NCBI GenBank assembly: GCA_902461565.1
Contig: CABPYL010000051.1
Coordinates: 1 to 14,137 of the forward strand
Direction of reading: 5' to 3'
DNA: 14,137 nt
Source: an uncultured Porphyromonadaceae bacterium
Lineage (GTDB): Bacteria > Bacteroidota > Bacteroidia > Bacteroidales > Muribaculaceae
The notes under the pieces are model-generated. The model made no database searches. It was not told where the DNA came from and saw nothing but the letters and a program-made list of their open reading frames with translations. This document shows, one piece after another, positions 8,012-14,137 of the stretch (positions are counted from its first letter, which is position 1; each line of letters starts with the position of its first letter). Made by a program: the position numbers and the translations under genes.

Positions 8012-8817
8012 AGGACGGATGTTTTTTCACGCAGGGCCGCTACCCTGCGTGTAAGTTCAACAAACTGTGCCACACTCAGCTGTTCGGGCCGAAGACCGGC
8101 CATGTCGGCGTCTTCGAACGAGACACCGGGCGGCAGCAGCGAGCGCACGGAATTACGTATCGTTTTGCGGCGCTGCCCGAAGGTGGTCTTAACCACCGTC
8201 TTGAACAATACCTCCTCGCAACCGAGATCGGTAACGGCGTTGCGCGTCATACGTATTACGCCCGATTTCACCTTGGGCGGCGGATTGAACACATGCTCGC
8301 TTACGGTGAAAAGATATTCCACATCGTACCATGCCTGCAACAGCACACTGAGTATGCCTCGGGCCTTTGTGCCCGCAGGTGCCGCAAGCCGTTCGGCAAC
8401 CTCGCGCTGCAGCATACCCGAACAACATACAATGCGGTCCCTGAAATCGAGCACACGGAAGAATATCTGCGACGAGATGTTGTACGGGTAGTTGCCGATT
8501 ATACAGGCAGGCCCATCGCCGGGCAACAGGTCTGATAGAGGTTCGACAAGGAAATCGCCCTCGATAATCCGCGGCTGTGGCTGTGGCAGATGTTTCCTGA
8601 GCCACACAACGCTCTCACCGTCGATTTCTACAAGCGTAAGCCTGTCGGCCGGATGATTCTCCATGAGAAACTGCGTGAGCACCCCCATGCCGGGCCCAAT
8701 CTCGAGCACCGGCAGATCGGTGTAACCGTCGAGCGTGGCTGCGATGCGGGCAGCAATGCCCATGTCGGTGAGAAAGTGCTGGCCAAGAGCCTTTTTTGGT
8801 TTTACGGCGTTACTCAT
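8008..8817 (-). CDS. rsmA: 16S rRNA (adenine1518/1519-N6)-dimethyltransferase RsmA (KsgA)
   Basis: RsmA dimethylates two adjacent adenines in the last helix of 16S rRNA using S-adenosylmethionine and acts as a late checkpoint in small-subunit assembly. The 269 residues carry all the expected motifs: KKALGQHFL (8-16), the SAM-binding loop EIGPGMGVLT (39-48), the acidic residue Glu64, EGDF (86-89), and the catalytic NYPYNIS (109-115). LQREVAER (136-143), FNPPPKVKSG (177-186), TFGQRRKTIRNS (212-223) and RPEQLS (243-248) complete the set. The start is 16 nt after the stop codon of the lipoprotein gene, and the stop overlaps the mgtE start by 4 nt, so it lies inside an operon. Loss of KsgA gives kasugamycin resistance in other bacteria. 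Identification is secure. Confidence 0.97.
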   Translation of the reverse strand: MSNAVKPKKALGQHFLTDMGIAARIAATLDGYTDLPVLEIGPGMGVLTQFLMENHPADRLTLVEIDGESVVWLRKHLPQPQPRIIEGDFLVEPLSDLLPGDGPACIIGNYPYNISSQIFFRVLDFRDRIVCCSGMLQREVAERLAAPAGTKARGILSVLLQAWYDVEYLFTVSEHVFNPPPKVKSGVIRMTRNAVTDLGCEEVLFKTVVKTTFGQRRKTIRNSVRSLLPPGVSFEDADMAGLRPEQLSVAQFVELTRRVAALREKTSVL

Positions 8818-8833
8818 GGATATTGTGAATGTT

Positions 8834-9967
8834 CTATTTAACGAAAGCTATATGACCGGGAATGTCTCCTGCGGTAACCTTCCACTGCAGCTTGCCGTCG
8901 TGGCTGTAATAGTATACTGTACCGGAAGATACATAATTCTTGGCATCCGTTACCACGATAGCGTGTGTATCCGGATTAACCGCGAGCGCATAAGGAGTTT
9001 TGATATCCTTTTCGGAACCATCGGTTATAAAGCTGCCGCCTTTGACGTAGGATTCAGCCCCAAGATCGATAGTGCCGTATGTGTACGAGGGATTCCACTG
9101 TGCATCGTATGTGGTGCCGATATACAGAATCTCTGTACCTGTAACGCTCATGTTGGAAATCGGCTCCTGCACGCCGCTGCCACGGTACCATGCGCCATCT
9201 CGCTTTACAAAATCGGCAAGGCACGACGGCTTGTCGTTATAATTGCCGCGAGAACTTACCCAAAGGCGATTGTAGCTGTCGAAACTGATATACTGGAGGT
9301 TGACCGGAGCGCTGATATTTCCCTTGAACGCGAACGGAGCGACATCCACAACGCTGATGTAATTCTTATATTCCGGGTTCTCGTAATCGCCGGTATTCGC
9401 CACAAATATCTGACTGTCGTAAACAGTGAGCCCCTCCGGCATACGTCCTACGCTGACACTGTCTATCTTTACAAAGTCGCGGGTGCTGAAACGGACAAGC
9501 GAGCCGTTGTCGCCGTCGCCGCCTACCCAGCTTGTAACGTACGCATAATCGCCGCTGAAAGCTATGTTTCGCGGCGAGCTGATGTTTATCTGCGCGACCT
9601 TCTTTGCAGTTGCGGCATCAAGCACTTCCACCTTATGACTTCCGCTGACAACAATATATAGATAGTCGCCGTACACTGCCAGATCGCTGCCGGCATCGCC
9701 AAGCTCGAGAATCTCGTTCGGATTGGCCGCGGAATAGATATTGCGTGTATAGGTGGCGTTCCGGAAGCTATAATAGTCCAGAGTACATTTGTTTGCGCCC
9801 ATGTTTCCCTCGTTCAGAACATAGAATCCGCGGAACGCACCGCCGTCGCCGGGCGTCGCGCCTTCCACAACGGTGCCTTCGGGTTCGGGGAGAACAGGGT
9901 CGTCATTGGAGCAGGACACAGCTACAGCTCCGAGAGCGACAAGCAAGGAATACTTGATAAATTTCAT
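8834..9967 (-). CDS. DUF5074/YncE-like beta-propeller surface lipoprotein
   Basis: This 377-residue protein starts with a lipoprotein signal peptide (basic MKFIK, hydrophobic 7-17, VAVSC with Cys19 as the lipidated residue). The next residues, SNDDP, are acidic and resemble a Bacteroidetes lipoprotein export signal, so it is probably on the outer face of the outer membrane. From about residue 47 (GFYVLNEGNMG) the chain shows repeated blade-like units, for example DLAVYGDYLYIVVSG, NIAFSGDYAYVTSW, EGLTVYDSQIFVANTGDY, YISFDSYNRLWVSSRG and ALAVNPDTHAIVVTDAKNY, consistent with a six- to eight-bladed propeller. Relatives are often found beside TonB-dependent receptors, and the cobalamin-binding BtuG is a propeller lipoprotein of this general kind. 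The ligand here is unknown; a BtuG role is only a possibility. It sits between murI (23 nt upstream) and rsmA (16 nt downstream), with no receptor gene in the window and no riboswitch-sized leader. Confidence 0.85.
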   Translation of the reverse strand: MKFIKYSLLVALGAVAVSCSNDDPVLPEPEGTVVEGATPGDGGAFRGFYVLNEGNMGANKCTLDYYSFRNATYTRNIYSAANPNEILELGDAGSDLAVYGDYLYIVVSGSHKVEVLDAATAKKVAQINISSPRNIAFSGDYAYVTSWVGGDGDNGSLVRFSTRDFVKIDSVSVGRMPEGLTVYDSQIFVANTGDYENPEYKNYISVVDVAPFAFKGNISAPVNLQYISFDSYNRLWVSSRGNYNDKPSCLADFVKRDGAWYRGSGVQEPISNMSVTGTEILYIGTTYDAQWNPSYTYGTIDLGAESYVKGGSFITDGSEKDIKTPYALAVNPDTHAIVVTDAKNYVSSGTVYYYSHDGKLQWKVTAGDIPGHIAFVK

Positions 9968-9990
9968 ATTGTTTCTTTTATAGAATCGGT

Positions 9991-10851
9991 TTATAGTTCG
10001 ACGTGCATACTTTCTACGATATCGCCAAGAAACACACCAGCCATAGCAGAGAACTTCGAGGGATTCTCGGTGGTGAGATATTCAACTGTGGCGCCGCGCG
10101 TTATCCTGCTGTCCATTTCGGGGTGGCGCCGCAGATAATCCAGCAGCGAATCTGCCACTACACGGCCCTGGTGCAACACATCAGCACCCTCGGGGAGATA
10201 CTGCCGGATTTTATTGATCAGCACCGGATAGTGCGTGCATCCGAGGATAACGGTGTCTATGGCCGGATCGGCAGTGAAAAGAGCGTCGATGTCCTTGCGG
10301 ACGAAATAATCGGCGCCGGGGCCTTCGGCCTCCATGTTCTCTACCAGCGGCACCCACATGGGGCAGGCGTGGGAGGTGAGGCGCAGATGTGGCTGAAGCT
10401 TGGCAAGTTCCATATCATAGGACCCGGAAGCCACAGTACCCGGAGTTCCGAACAGCCCGATATGTCCGTTGCGCGACATAGCTCCCACAGCCTCTGCCGT
10501 AGGACGTATCACACCGAGGACGCGGCGGTCGGGATCCAGTCCGGCAAGGTCGTGCTGCTGTATGGTGCGCAATGCCTTTGCCGATGCCGTGTTGCATGCG
10601 AGAATCACCAGCTGGCAACCGCGGGCAAAGAGATATTCGACAGCCTCAAGAGTGAAACGGTATACCAGCTCGAAAGAGCGCACGCCGTAGGGAGCGCGGG
10701 CGTTGTCGCCCAGATAGATATAATCGGCCTGCGGCAACGCGCGGCGTATCTCACGCAGAATTGTGAGGCCGCCATAACCGGAGTCGAACACCCCGATAGG
10801 TCCGGGGTGTCCGACAGTGGATTTTATAACTTCACGCAAGGCGTTGTTCAT
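9991..10851 (-). CDS. murI: Glutamate racemase
   Basis: MurI converts L-glutamate to D-glutamate for the peptidoglycan peptide stem, in the cytoplasm and without a cofactor. The 286-residue length is typical. PIGVFDSGYGGLT (18-30) supplies Asp23, and YLGDNARAPYG (46-56) is the usual binding stretch. The two catalytic cysteines are both present: Cys86 in ACNTAS and Cys205 in GCTHYP, with His207 beside the second. Its ATG overlaps the pgi stop codon by one base (TGATG on the minus strand), which suggests that ribosomes reinitiate after pgi. The N-terminal extension of about 16 residues before the fold begins is somewhat long but agrees with this junction. Confidence 0.97.
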   Translation of the reverse strand: MNNALREVIKSTVGHPGPIGVFDSGYGGLTILREIRRALPQADYIYLGDNARAPYGVRSFELVYRFTLEAVEYLFARGCQLVILACNTASAKALRTIQQHDLAGLDPDRRVLGVIRPTAEAVGAMSRNGHIGLFGTPGTVASGSYDMELAKLQPHLRLTSHACPMWVPLVENMEAEGPGADYFVRKDIDALFTADPAIDTVILGCTHYPVLINKIRQYLPEGADVLHQGRVVADSLLDYLRRHPEMDSRITRGATVEYLTTENPSKFSAMAGVFLGDIVESMHVEL

Positions 10852-12164
10852 CAGATTTTTGCCTTGATGGCTTCGGTTTCCTTCTCGTAACCGGGTTTCT
10901 CCAGCAGAGCGAACATGTTCTTCTTGTAGGCCTCTACACCGGGCTGGTTGAAAGGATTTACACCAAGAATGTATCCGCTGATACCGCAGGCAGCCTCAAA
11001 GAAGTAGATTACCTGACCGATAACGTTTTCGCTAATTTCTGGCAGGATAACACGCATAACAGGCACTCCGCCATCCACATGAGCGATACGGGTACCGAGT
11101 TCGGCCATCTTGTTCACTTCGTCGACGCGCTTACCGGCGATATAGTTGAGCCCGTCAAGGTTTGATTCGTCGAAGGGAATGCGCAGTTCGTGGTCGACGT
11201 TCTCAACGGAGAGGACAGTCTCGAAGATAGTGCGTTCGCCTTCCTGAATCCACTGGCCCATAGAATGAAGGTCGGTGGTGAAGTCAACGGAGGCAGGGAA
11301 GATACCCTTGCCGTCTTTACCCTCGCTCTCGCCGTAAAGCTGCTTCCACCATTCGCCGAAGAAATGCAGGCGAGGATTGAAATTTACAAGAATTTCAGTC
11401 TTCTTGCCACTGCGGTAGAGTGCGTTGCGGGTCATGGCATACTCGATGGCATCGGTGGATCTGCCGGAAAGAGTAGCCTCCTGCATCTTGAGTGCACCTT
11501 CAACAAGGGCGTGGATGTCCAGGCCGGCGACGGCGATGGGCAGCAGGCCCACTGGGGTGAGCACCGAGAAACGACCGCCTACATTATCGGGAATAACGTA
11601 TGTCTTGTAGCCTTCGGTATTGGCGAGGGTGCGGAGAGCGCCCTTGCTGGCGTCGGTTACAGCGACGATGCGCTTGTTGGCTTCCTCGCGGCCGAGCTGC
11701 TTCTCGAGCTGCTCGCGCAGGATACGGAAAGCAATGGCAGGTTCGGTGGTGGTACCCGACTTGGAGATTACGATGATACCGAATTTCTTGTCTTTAAGAT
11801 AAGCCTGAAGATCGGCAAGGTAGTCTTCGCCGATGTTCTGACCTGCAAACAGAACCTTTGTGGGCTGGAAGGGATTGGACATGGCCTCGATAACGGCTTT
11901 GGCACCGAGATAGCTGCCGCCGATGCCGATTGCAACGACAACGTCGCAGTTTGCACGCAGCTTGGCTGCCGTGTCGTTGATATCGTCCAGAAGTTCAGAT
12001 GTTATTTCGCCGGGTAGTTTCACCCAACCGAGAAAATCGTTTCCGAGGCCGGAGCCGTCGGTAAGTTTTGCAAGACCGCTCTGTGCTTCGGGAGTCAGAG
12101 CCTCAACCTGTGCAGCGCTTACAAAGTTCTGCACATCCTTAGTTACTACTTGAATCTTTTTCAT
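10851..12164 (-). CDS. pgi: Glucose-6-phosphate isomerase
   Basis: Pgi interconverts glucose 6-phosphate and fructose 6-phosphate in glycolysis and gluconeogenesis. At 437 residues it belongs to the short bacterial form rather than the roughly 550-residue form of E. coli and animals. Substrate-binding motifs are GIGGSYLGAKA (80-90), SKSGTTTEPA (134-143) and DNVGGRFSVLTPVG (193-206). By motif position the catalytic residues are Arg198, Glu279 (in LYGESEGK), His300 (in DLHSMGQW) and Lys414 (in NQPGVEAYK), all present. It is the first gene of the tight minus-strand run pgi-murI-lipoprotein-rsmA-mgtE. A TAnnTTTG element lies just before its start, and its stop codon overlaps the murI start. Confidence 0.97.
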   Translation of the reverse strand: MKKIQVVTKDVQNFVSAAQVEALTPEAQSGLAKLTDGSGLGNDFLGWVKLPGEITSELLDDINDTAAKLRANCDVVVAIGIGGSYLGAKAVIEAMSNPFQPTKVLFAGQNIGEDYLADLQAYLKDKKFGIIVISKSGTTTEPAIAFRILREQLEKQLGREEANKRIVAVTDASKGALRTLANTEGYKTYVIPDNVGGRFSVLTPVGLLPIAVAGLDIHALVEGALKMQEATLSGRSTDAIEYAMTRNALYRSGKKTEILVNFNPRLHFFGEWWKQLYGESEGKDGKGIFPASVDFTTDLHSMGQWIQEGERTIFETVLSVENVDHELRIPFDESNLDGLNYIAGKRVDEVNKMAELGTRIAHVDGGVPVMRVILPEISENVIGQVIYFFEAACGISGYILGVNPFNQPGVEAYKKNMFALLEKPGYEKETEAIKAKI

Positions 12165-12179
12165 AATAGAAATTTTCTA

Positions 12180-12187
12180 CAAAAATA
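12180..12187 (-). promoter_or_regulatory. Candidate -7 promoter element before pgi
   Basis: On the minus strand TATTTTTG matches the Bacteroidetes -7 consensus TAnnTTTG exactly and ends 15 nt before the pgi ATG, giving a very short leader. No TTTG is found at the expected 19-21 nt spacing upstream, so only half of the promoter is supported. The surrounding sequence is a T-rich tract, which raises the chance of an accidental match. If real, it would drive the whole pgi-to-mgtE run. Confidence 0.42.
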
Positions 12188-12262
12188 CACAAAAAAAACG
12201 AGAATATGCTCTACTAAGTTCGGAATGTATATATGTATTTACCAATCAGCCATATATAGTAA

Positions 12263-12312
12263 CCCCGAGCTGCTGTGCGGCAGCCCGGGGCGTCGCCGCC
12301 TTCCTGGGCGGC
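12263..12312 (-). terminator. Tandem GC-rich hairpins after the POT transporter gene
   Basis: Two hairpins stand side by side, 18 nt beyond the transporter stop codon on the minus strand. The first met by transcription is 12307-12312 paired with 12295-12300 (GCCGCC/GGCGGC, 6 bp, 6-nt loop). The second is 12263-12273 paired with 12280-12290 (CCCCG and GCTGC arms, 10 pairs with one A-C mismatch, 6-nt loop). After the second the minus strand reads TTACTATATATGG, which is AT-rich but not a clean T run. They are best read as a weak or atypical terminator, or a 3'-end stabilising structure, separating the transporter from pgi. The rest of this 165-nt gap is AT-rich pgi leader. Confidence 0.5.
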
Positions 12313-12329
12313 TGTATAATCAAATAGGA

Positions 12330-13910
12330 TCAGATGACGTCTTTCTCCTCGGCCTTGATGGGTTCCGGATCGGATTTGACAGGGTGGTCGGAGGTTACGC
12401 GTTCCAGCCACTTGACCATGCCGAACATCACAAGCATGGAAACGAGACACACGGCCAGGAACACGCCCCAGGCATAGCTGATGGGCCATTTGTTGTACAT
12501 CAGCGGGCCAATCCACAGCATGAGATTACCAACGGCTGTGGCGCCTAACCACAGACCCTGGCACAAACCCTGCAGATGCTTGGGAGCAACCTTGGAAACG
12601 AAGGACAGACCAAGCGGCGAAATAAACAGCTCGGCCACCGTAAGGAAGAAATAGAGGGCAATCAGAACCCACGGGCCGGCTTTCATGCCGGCTTTTTCTG
12701 TGAGGCCCATTTCGCGGAAGGTATCGCCCGAAGGATAACCCTGAATTGCGCAGTATATGGCAAGGAACAGGTACGCCAGTCCGGCCAGGCCCATACCTAT
12801 GGCTATTTTCTTGGGAGTGGATATCTCGCGGCCACGACGGCTGAGCGAGCCGAACAGAAGCATTACCAGCGGCGTAAGCACAATCACAAAGAAGGGATTC
12901 ACGGCCTGCCAGATTTCGGGGGCAATCTTGTCGGTCTCGACGAAGTCGCGTGCGAAAAGCGAAAGCGATGTACCGTTCTGGTGGAACGAGAACCAGAAGA
13001 AGATTACAATGCCGAGCACTGCGAAGAGTGCGACCATGCGCTGTTTGATTTCCTTGGCCATAGCCTTGCGTTCGGCTTCGGTATAAGTCTGTGCCTCAGC
13101 CTTGGCACGTGCCACCGGCGTGGGAAGCATGCTCTTGGTGAACACGAAAATCAGCAGTGAGATAATCATTGCGGCAACCGATGCGATGAAGCTGTAATGG
13201 ATACCGGTATTGAACACTTCAAGATACTGCGAGCAGAATGCCGACAGATCCTGACCTGCAGTGTGGCCGGCGGCTGTGGCCACGGCATAGAGGTTCTCCA
13301 TGTTCTCGGCACTCATACTGTCGGTTACGCTGAGGTAGCGGTGGCACAGCTCGGGGAAGTCGGCGTTATACACCATGTCGTGTACATTCAGCCACCAGCT
13401 GCGCAGCAGAGGTGCCACGAAGGGAGCGATGAGGCCGCCGATATTAATAAAAACATAGAAAATCTGGAAACCGGAATCGCGCTTGCTGCTGTAACGGGGA
13501 TTATCGTACAGCTGACCTACGATTGCCTGCAGGTTACCTTTAAACAGACCGTTGCCAAAGGCAATCAGGAAAAGTGCAAAACATGTGAGGGCGAGGAGCC
13601 ATGTATGATTGCCCGAGGTGTGCAGAATGGGAATGGAAAGGCATACATATCCCAATGTCATTATCACAAGGCCGTTGATGATGGTGCCCTTGTAGTTCTG
13701 GGTGCGGTCGGCTATGATACCGCCGACAAGACTGAGGATGTAGATTCCGGCGTAAAAGAACGAATAAATAAGGGTACTCGTTTCGCCCGAAAGACCGAAT
13801 TTGGAACACAGGAAAAGAACGAGAACGGCGTTCATGATATAGTAGCCGAAACGTTCGCCCATGTTGCTCAATGCTGCCGGAATTAACCCGGCCGGATGAC
13901 TTTTGAACAT
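12330..13910 (-). CDS. POT/PTR2-family proton-coupled peptide transporter
   Basis: POT proteins are inner-membrane major-facilitator carriers that take up di- and tripeptides with protons. In the 526 residues, helix 1 carries SNMGERFGYY (15-24), the POT ExxERFxYY signature with its first Glu replaced by Asn16. GGIIADR is at 63-69, FGNGLFKGNL at 118-127 (with the family Lys124), the PTR2 motif FYVFINIGG at 151-159, and AELFISPLG at 426-434 (with Glu427). About 14 hydrophobic segments are apparent, typical of bacterial POTs. A polar stretch of about 65 residues (172-237) lies between helices 5 and 6, expected on the periplasmic side, where most bacterial POTs have only a short loop. The acidic/basic C-terminal tail (508-526) is cytoplasmic. 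The gene stands alone, with hairpins after it and no clear TAnnTTTG in its 227-nt visible upstream region. The substrate is inferred from the family. Confidence 0.92.
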   Translation of the reverse strand: MFKSHPAGLIPAALSNMGERFGYYIMNAVLVLFLCSKFGLSGETSTLIYSFFYAGIYILSLVGGIIADRTQNYKGTIINGLVIMTLGYVCLSIPILHTSGNHTWLLALTCFALFLIAFGNGLFKGNLQAIVGQLYDNPRYSSKRDSGFQIFYVFINIGGLIAPFVAPLLRSWWLNVHDMVYNADFPELCHRYLSVTDSMSAENMENLYAVATAAGHTAGQDLSAFCSQYLEVFNTGIHYSFIASVAAMIISLLIFVFTKSMLPTPVARAKAEAQTYTEAERKAMAKEIKQRMVALFAVLGIVIFFWFSFHQNGTSLSLFARDFVETDKIAPEIWQAVNPFFVIVLTPLVMLLFGSLSRRGREISTPKKIAIGMGLAGLAYLFLAIYCAIQGYPSGDTFREMGLTEKAGMKAGPWVLIALYFFLTVAELFISPLGLSFVSKVAPKHLQGLCQGLWLGATAVGNLMLWIGPLMYNKWPISYAWGVFLAVCLVSMLVMFGMVKWLERVTSDHPVKSDPEPIKAEEKDVI

Positions 13911-14137
13911 AGATATTAGATAATGACGATTAACGTTATAAGTTCACGCGAGGCAATAGCGGCCCAACGAGAGTGCTAAATTAGTGATTTTTTTGGCAAA
14001 ATCGGCAATTCCGGACAAAAAAAAGCGGCAAACGGCATCAAAAAGTCAAAAATGCAGAGTCCAAGGGCAAATGCAATATTAGGGAAAATGTTTGAAAAAC
14101 TCAACCAAAGGAGTAGAGAATTTGAGTTTTTCTCTGG
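13911..14137. other. Intergenic region upstream of the POT transporter, open at the window edge
   Basis: No open frame in these 227 nt looks coding. The stretch is AT-richer than the genes, with T7 at 13988-13994 and A8 near 14027-14034. On the minus strand I found no exact TAnnTTTG; TAATTTAG (13976-13983) is one mismatch away and lacks a well-spaced TTTG. The leader of the transporter must lie here, but I cannot place its promoter with confidence. An 11-bp inverted repeat lies at its outer end and is listed separately. Confidence 0.6.
14094..14132. repeat. 11-bp perfect inverted repeat at the window edge
   Basis: GAAAAACTCAA (14094-14104) is repeated in inverse as TTGAGTTTTTC (14122-14132), with a 17-nt spacer. 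The arms are AT-rich and end in runs of A and T. It could be the terminator hairpin of a neighbouring gene outside the window, an operator, or one end of a mobile or invertible element. Nothing in the window decides between these. Confidence 0.5.

Noticed and set aside
7670..8491. 273-codon plus-strand open frame opposite mgtE and rsmA
   Set aside because: It spans the junction of two secure genes, and the translation turns into Ser/Arg/Thr-rich shadow sequence.
8735..9661. 308-codon plus-strand open frame opposite the lipoprotein and the rsmA start
   Set aside because: It is antisense to a lipoprotein gene with a signal peptide and propeller repeats. It crosses two real genes, and no motif is recognisable.
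9968..9990. Possible cobalamin riboswitch before the propeller lipoprotein
   Set aside because: Only 23 nt separate it from murI, far too short for a B12 riboswitch.
10003..10890. 295-codon plus-strand open frame opposite murI
   Set aside because: MurI on the other strand has both catalytic cysteines and full length; the opposite translation shows no family features.
11190..12017. 275-codon plus-strand open frame opposite pgi
   Set aside because: Pgi is complete with all of its active-site motifs; this is its shadow.
12165..12260. AT-rich alternating stretch before pgi (TATATATG) as a possible operator or small RNA
   Set aside because: The sequence is only partly symmetrical, shows no stable hairpin or promoter of its own, and is ordinary for an AT-rich leader.

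Overview
The window looks like an ordinary chromosomal segment of a Bacteroidales bacterium, perhaps a moderately GC-rich gut lineage such as Muribaculaceae. The family is inference. The phylum rests on three things: promoter elements of the Bacteroidetes type (TTTG, about 20 nt, then TAnnTTTG), little sign of Shine-Dalgarno sequences before the starts, and protein types common in that phylum (a very large alpha-2-macroglobulin-like protein, a DUF5074/YncE-like beta-propeller lipoprotein with an acidic tail after its cysteine, and a POT transporter with a large loop insertion).

Layout. Positions 1-5304 (+) hold the 3' part of a giant alpha-2-macroglobulin (A2M) gene, closed by a strong intrinsic terminator (5325-5358). 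Convergent to it is comF (5363-6112, -). comF shares a compact divergent promoter region, with two apparently overlapping promoters at 6137-6175, with a small unknown membrane-anchored protein (6190-6639, +). That gene meets mgtE head-on with a single base between their stop codons. Next is a tight minus-strand run that reads, in transcription order, pgi (12164-10851), murI (10851-9991), a beta-propeller lipoprotein (9967-8834), rsmA/ksgA (8817-8008) and mgtE (8011-6641). Its junctions are a 1-nt stop/start overlap, 23 nt, 16 nt and a 4-nt ATGA overlap, so it is very probably one operon. A 165-nt gap with a GC-rich double hairpin and a TAnnTTTG element separates pgi from a POT-family peptide transporter (12330-13910, -). 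The last 227 nt have no gene that I can support.

How the genes work together. The five-gene run joins central sugar phosphate metabolism (Pgi), D-glutamate supply for peptidoglycan (MurI), a probable surface binding protein, 16S rRNA dimethylation (RsmA) and magnesium uptake (MgtE). No single pathway links them. It looks like a growth-related housekeeping operon with one surface lipoprotein inserted in it. A2M and ComF belong to envelope protection and to DNA-uptake/phosphoribosyl functions respectively.

I see no CRISPR array, tRNA, rRNA, insertion sequence, prophage or defence island, and nothing that I would call a new multi-gene system. The points most worth a second look are the A2M with a broken thioester motif (CTES instead of CxEQ), the surface beta-propeller without a TonB receptor inside a housekeeping operon, the overlapping divergent promoters, the unidentified 149-residue protein, and the periplasmic-side insertion in the POT transporter.
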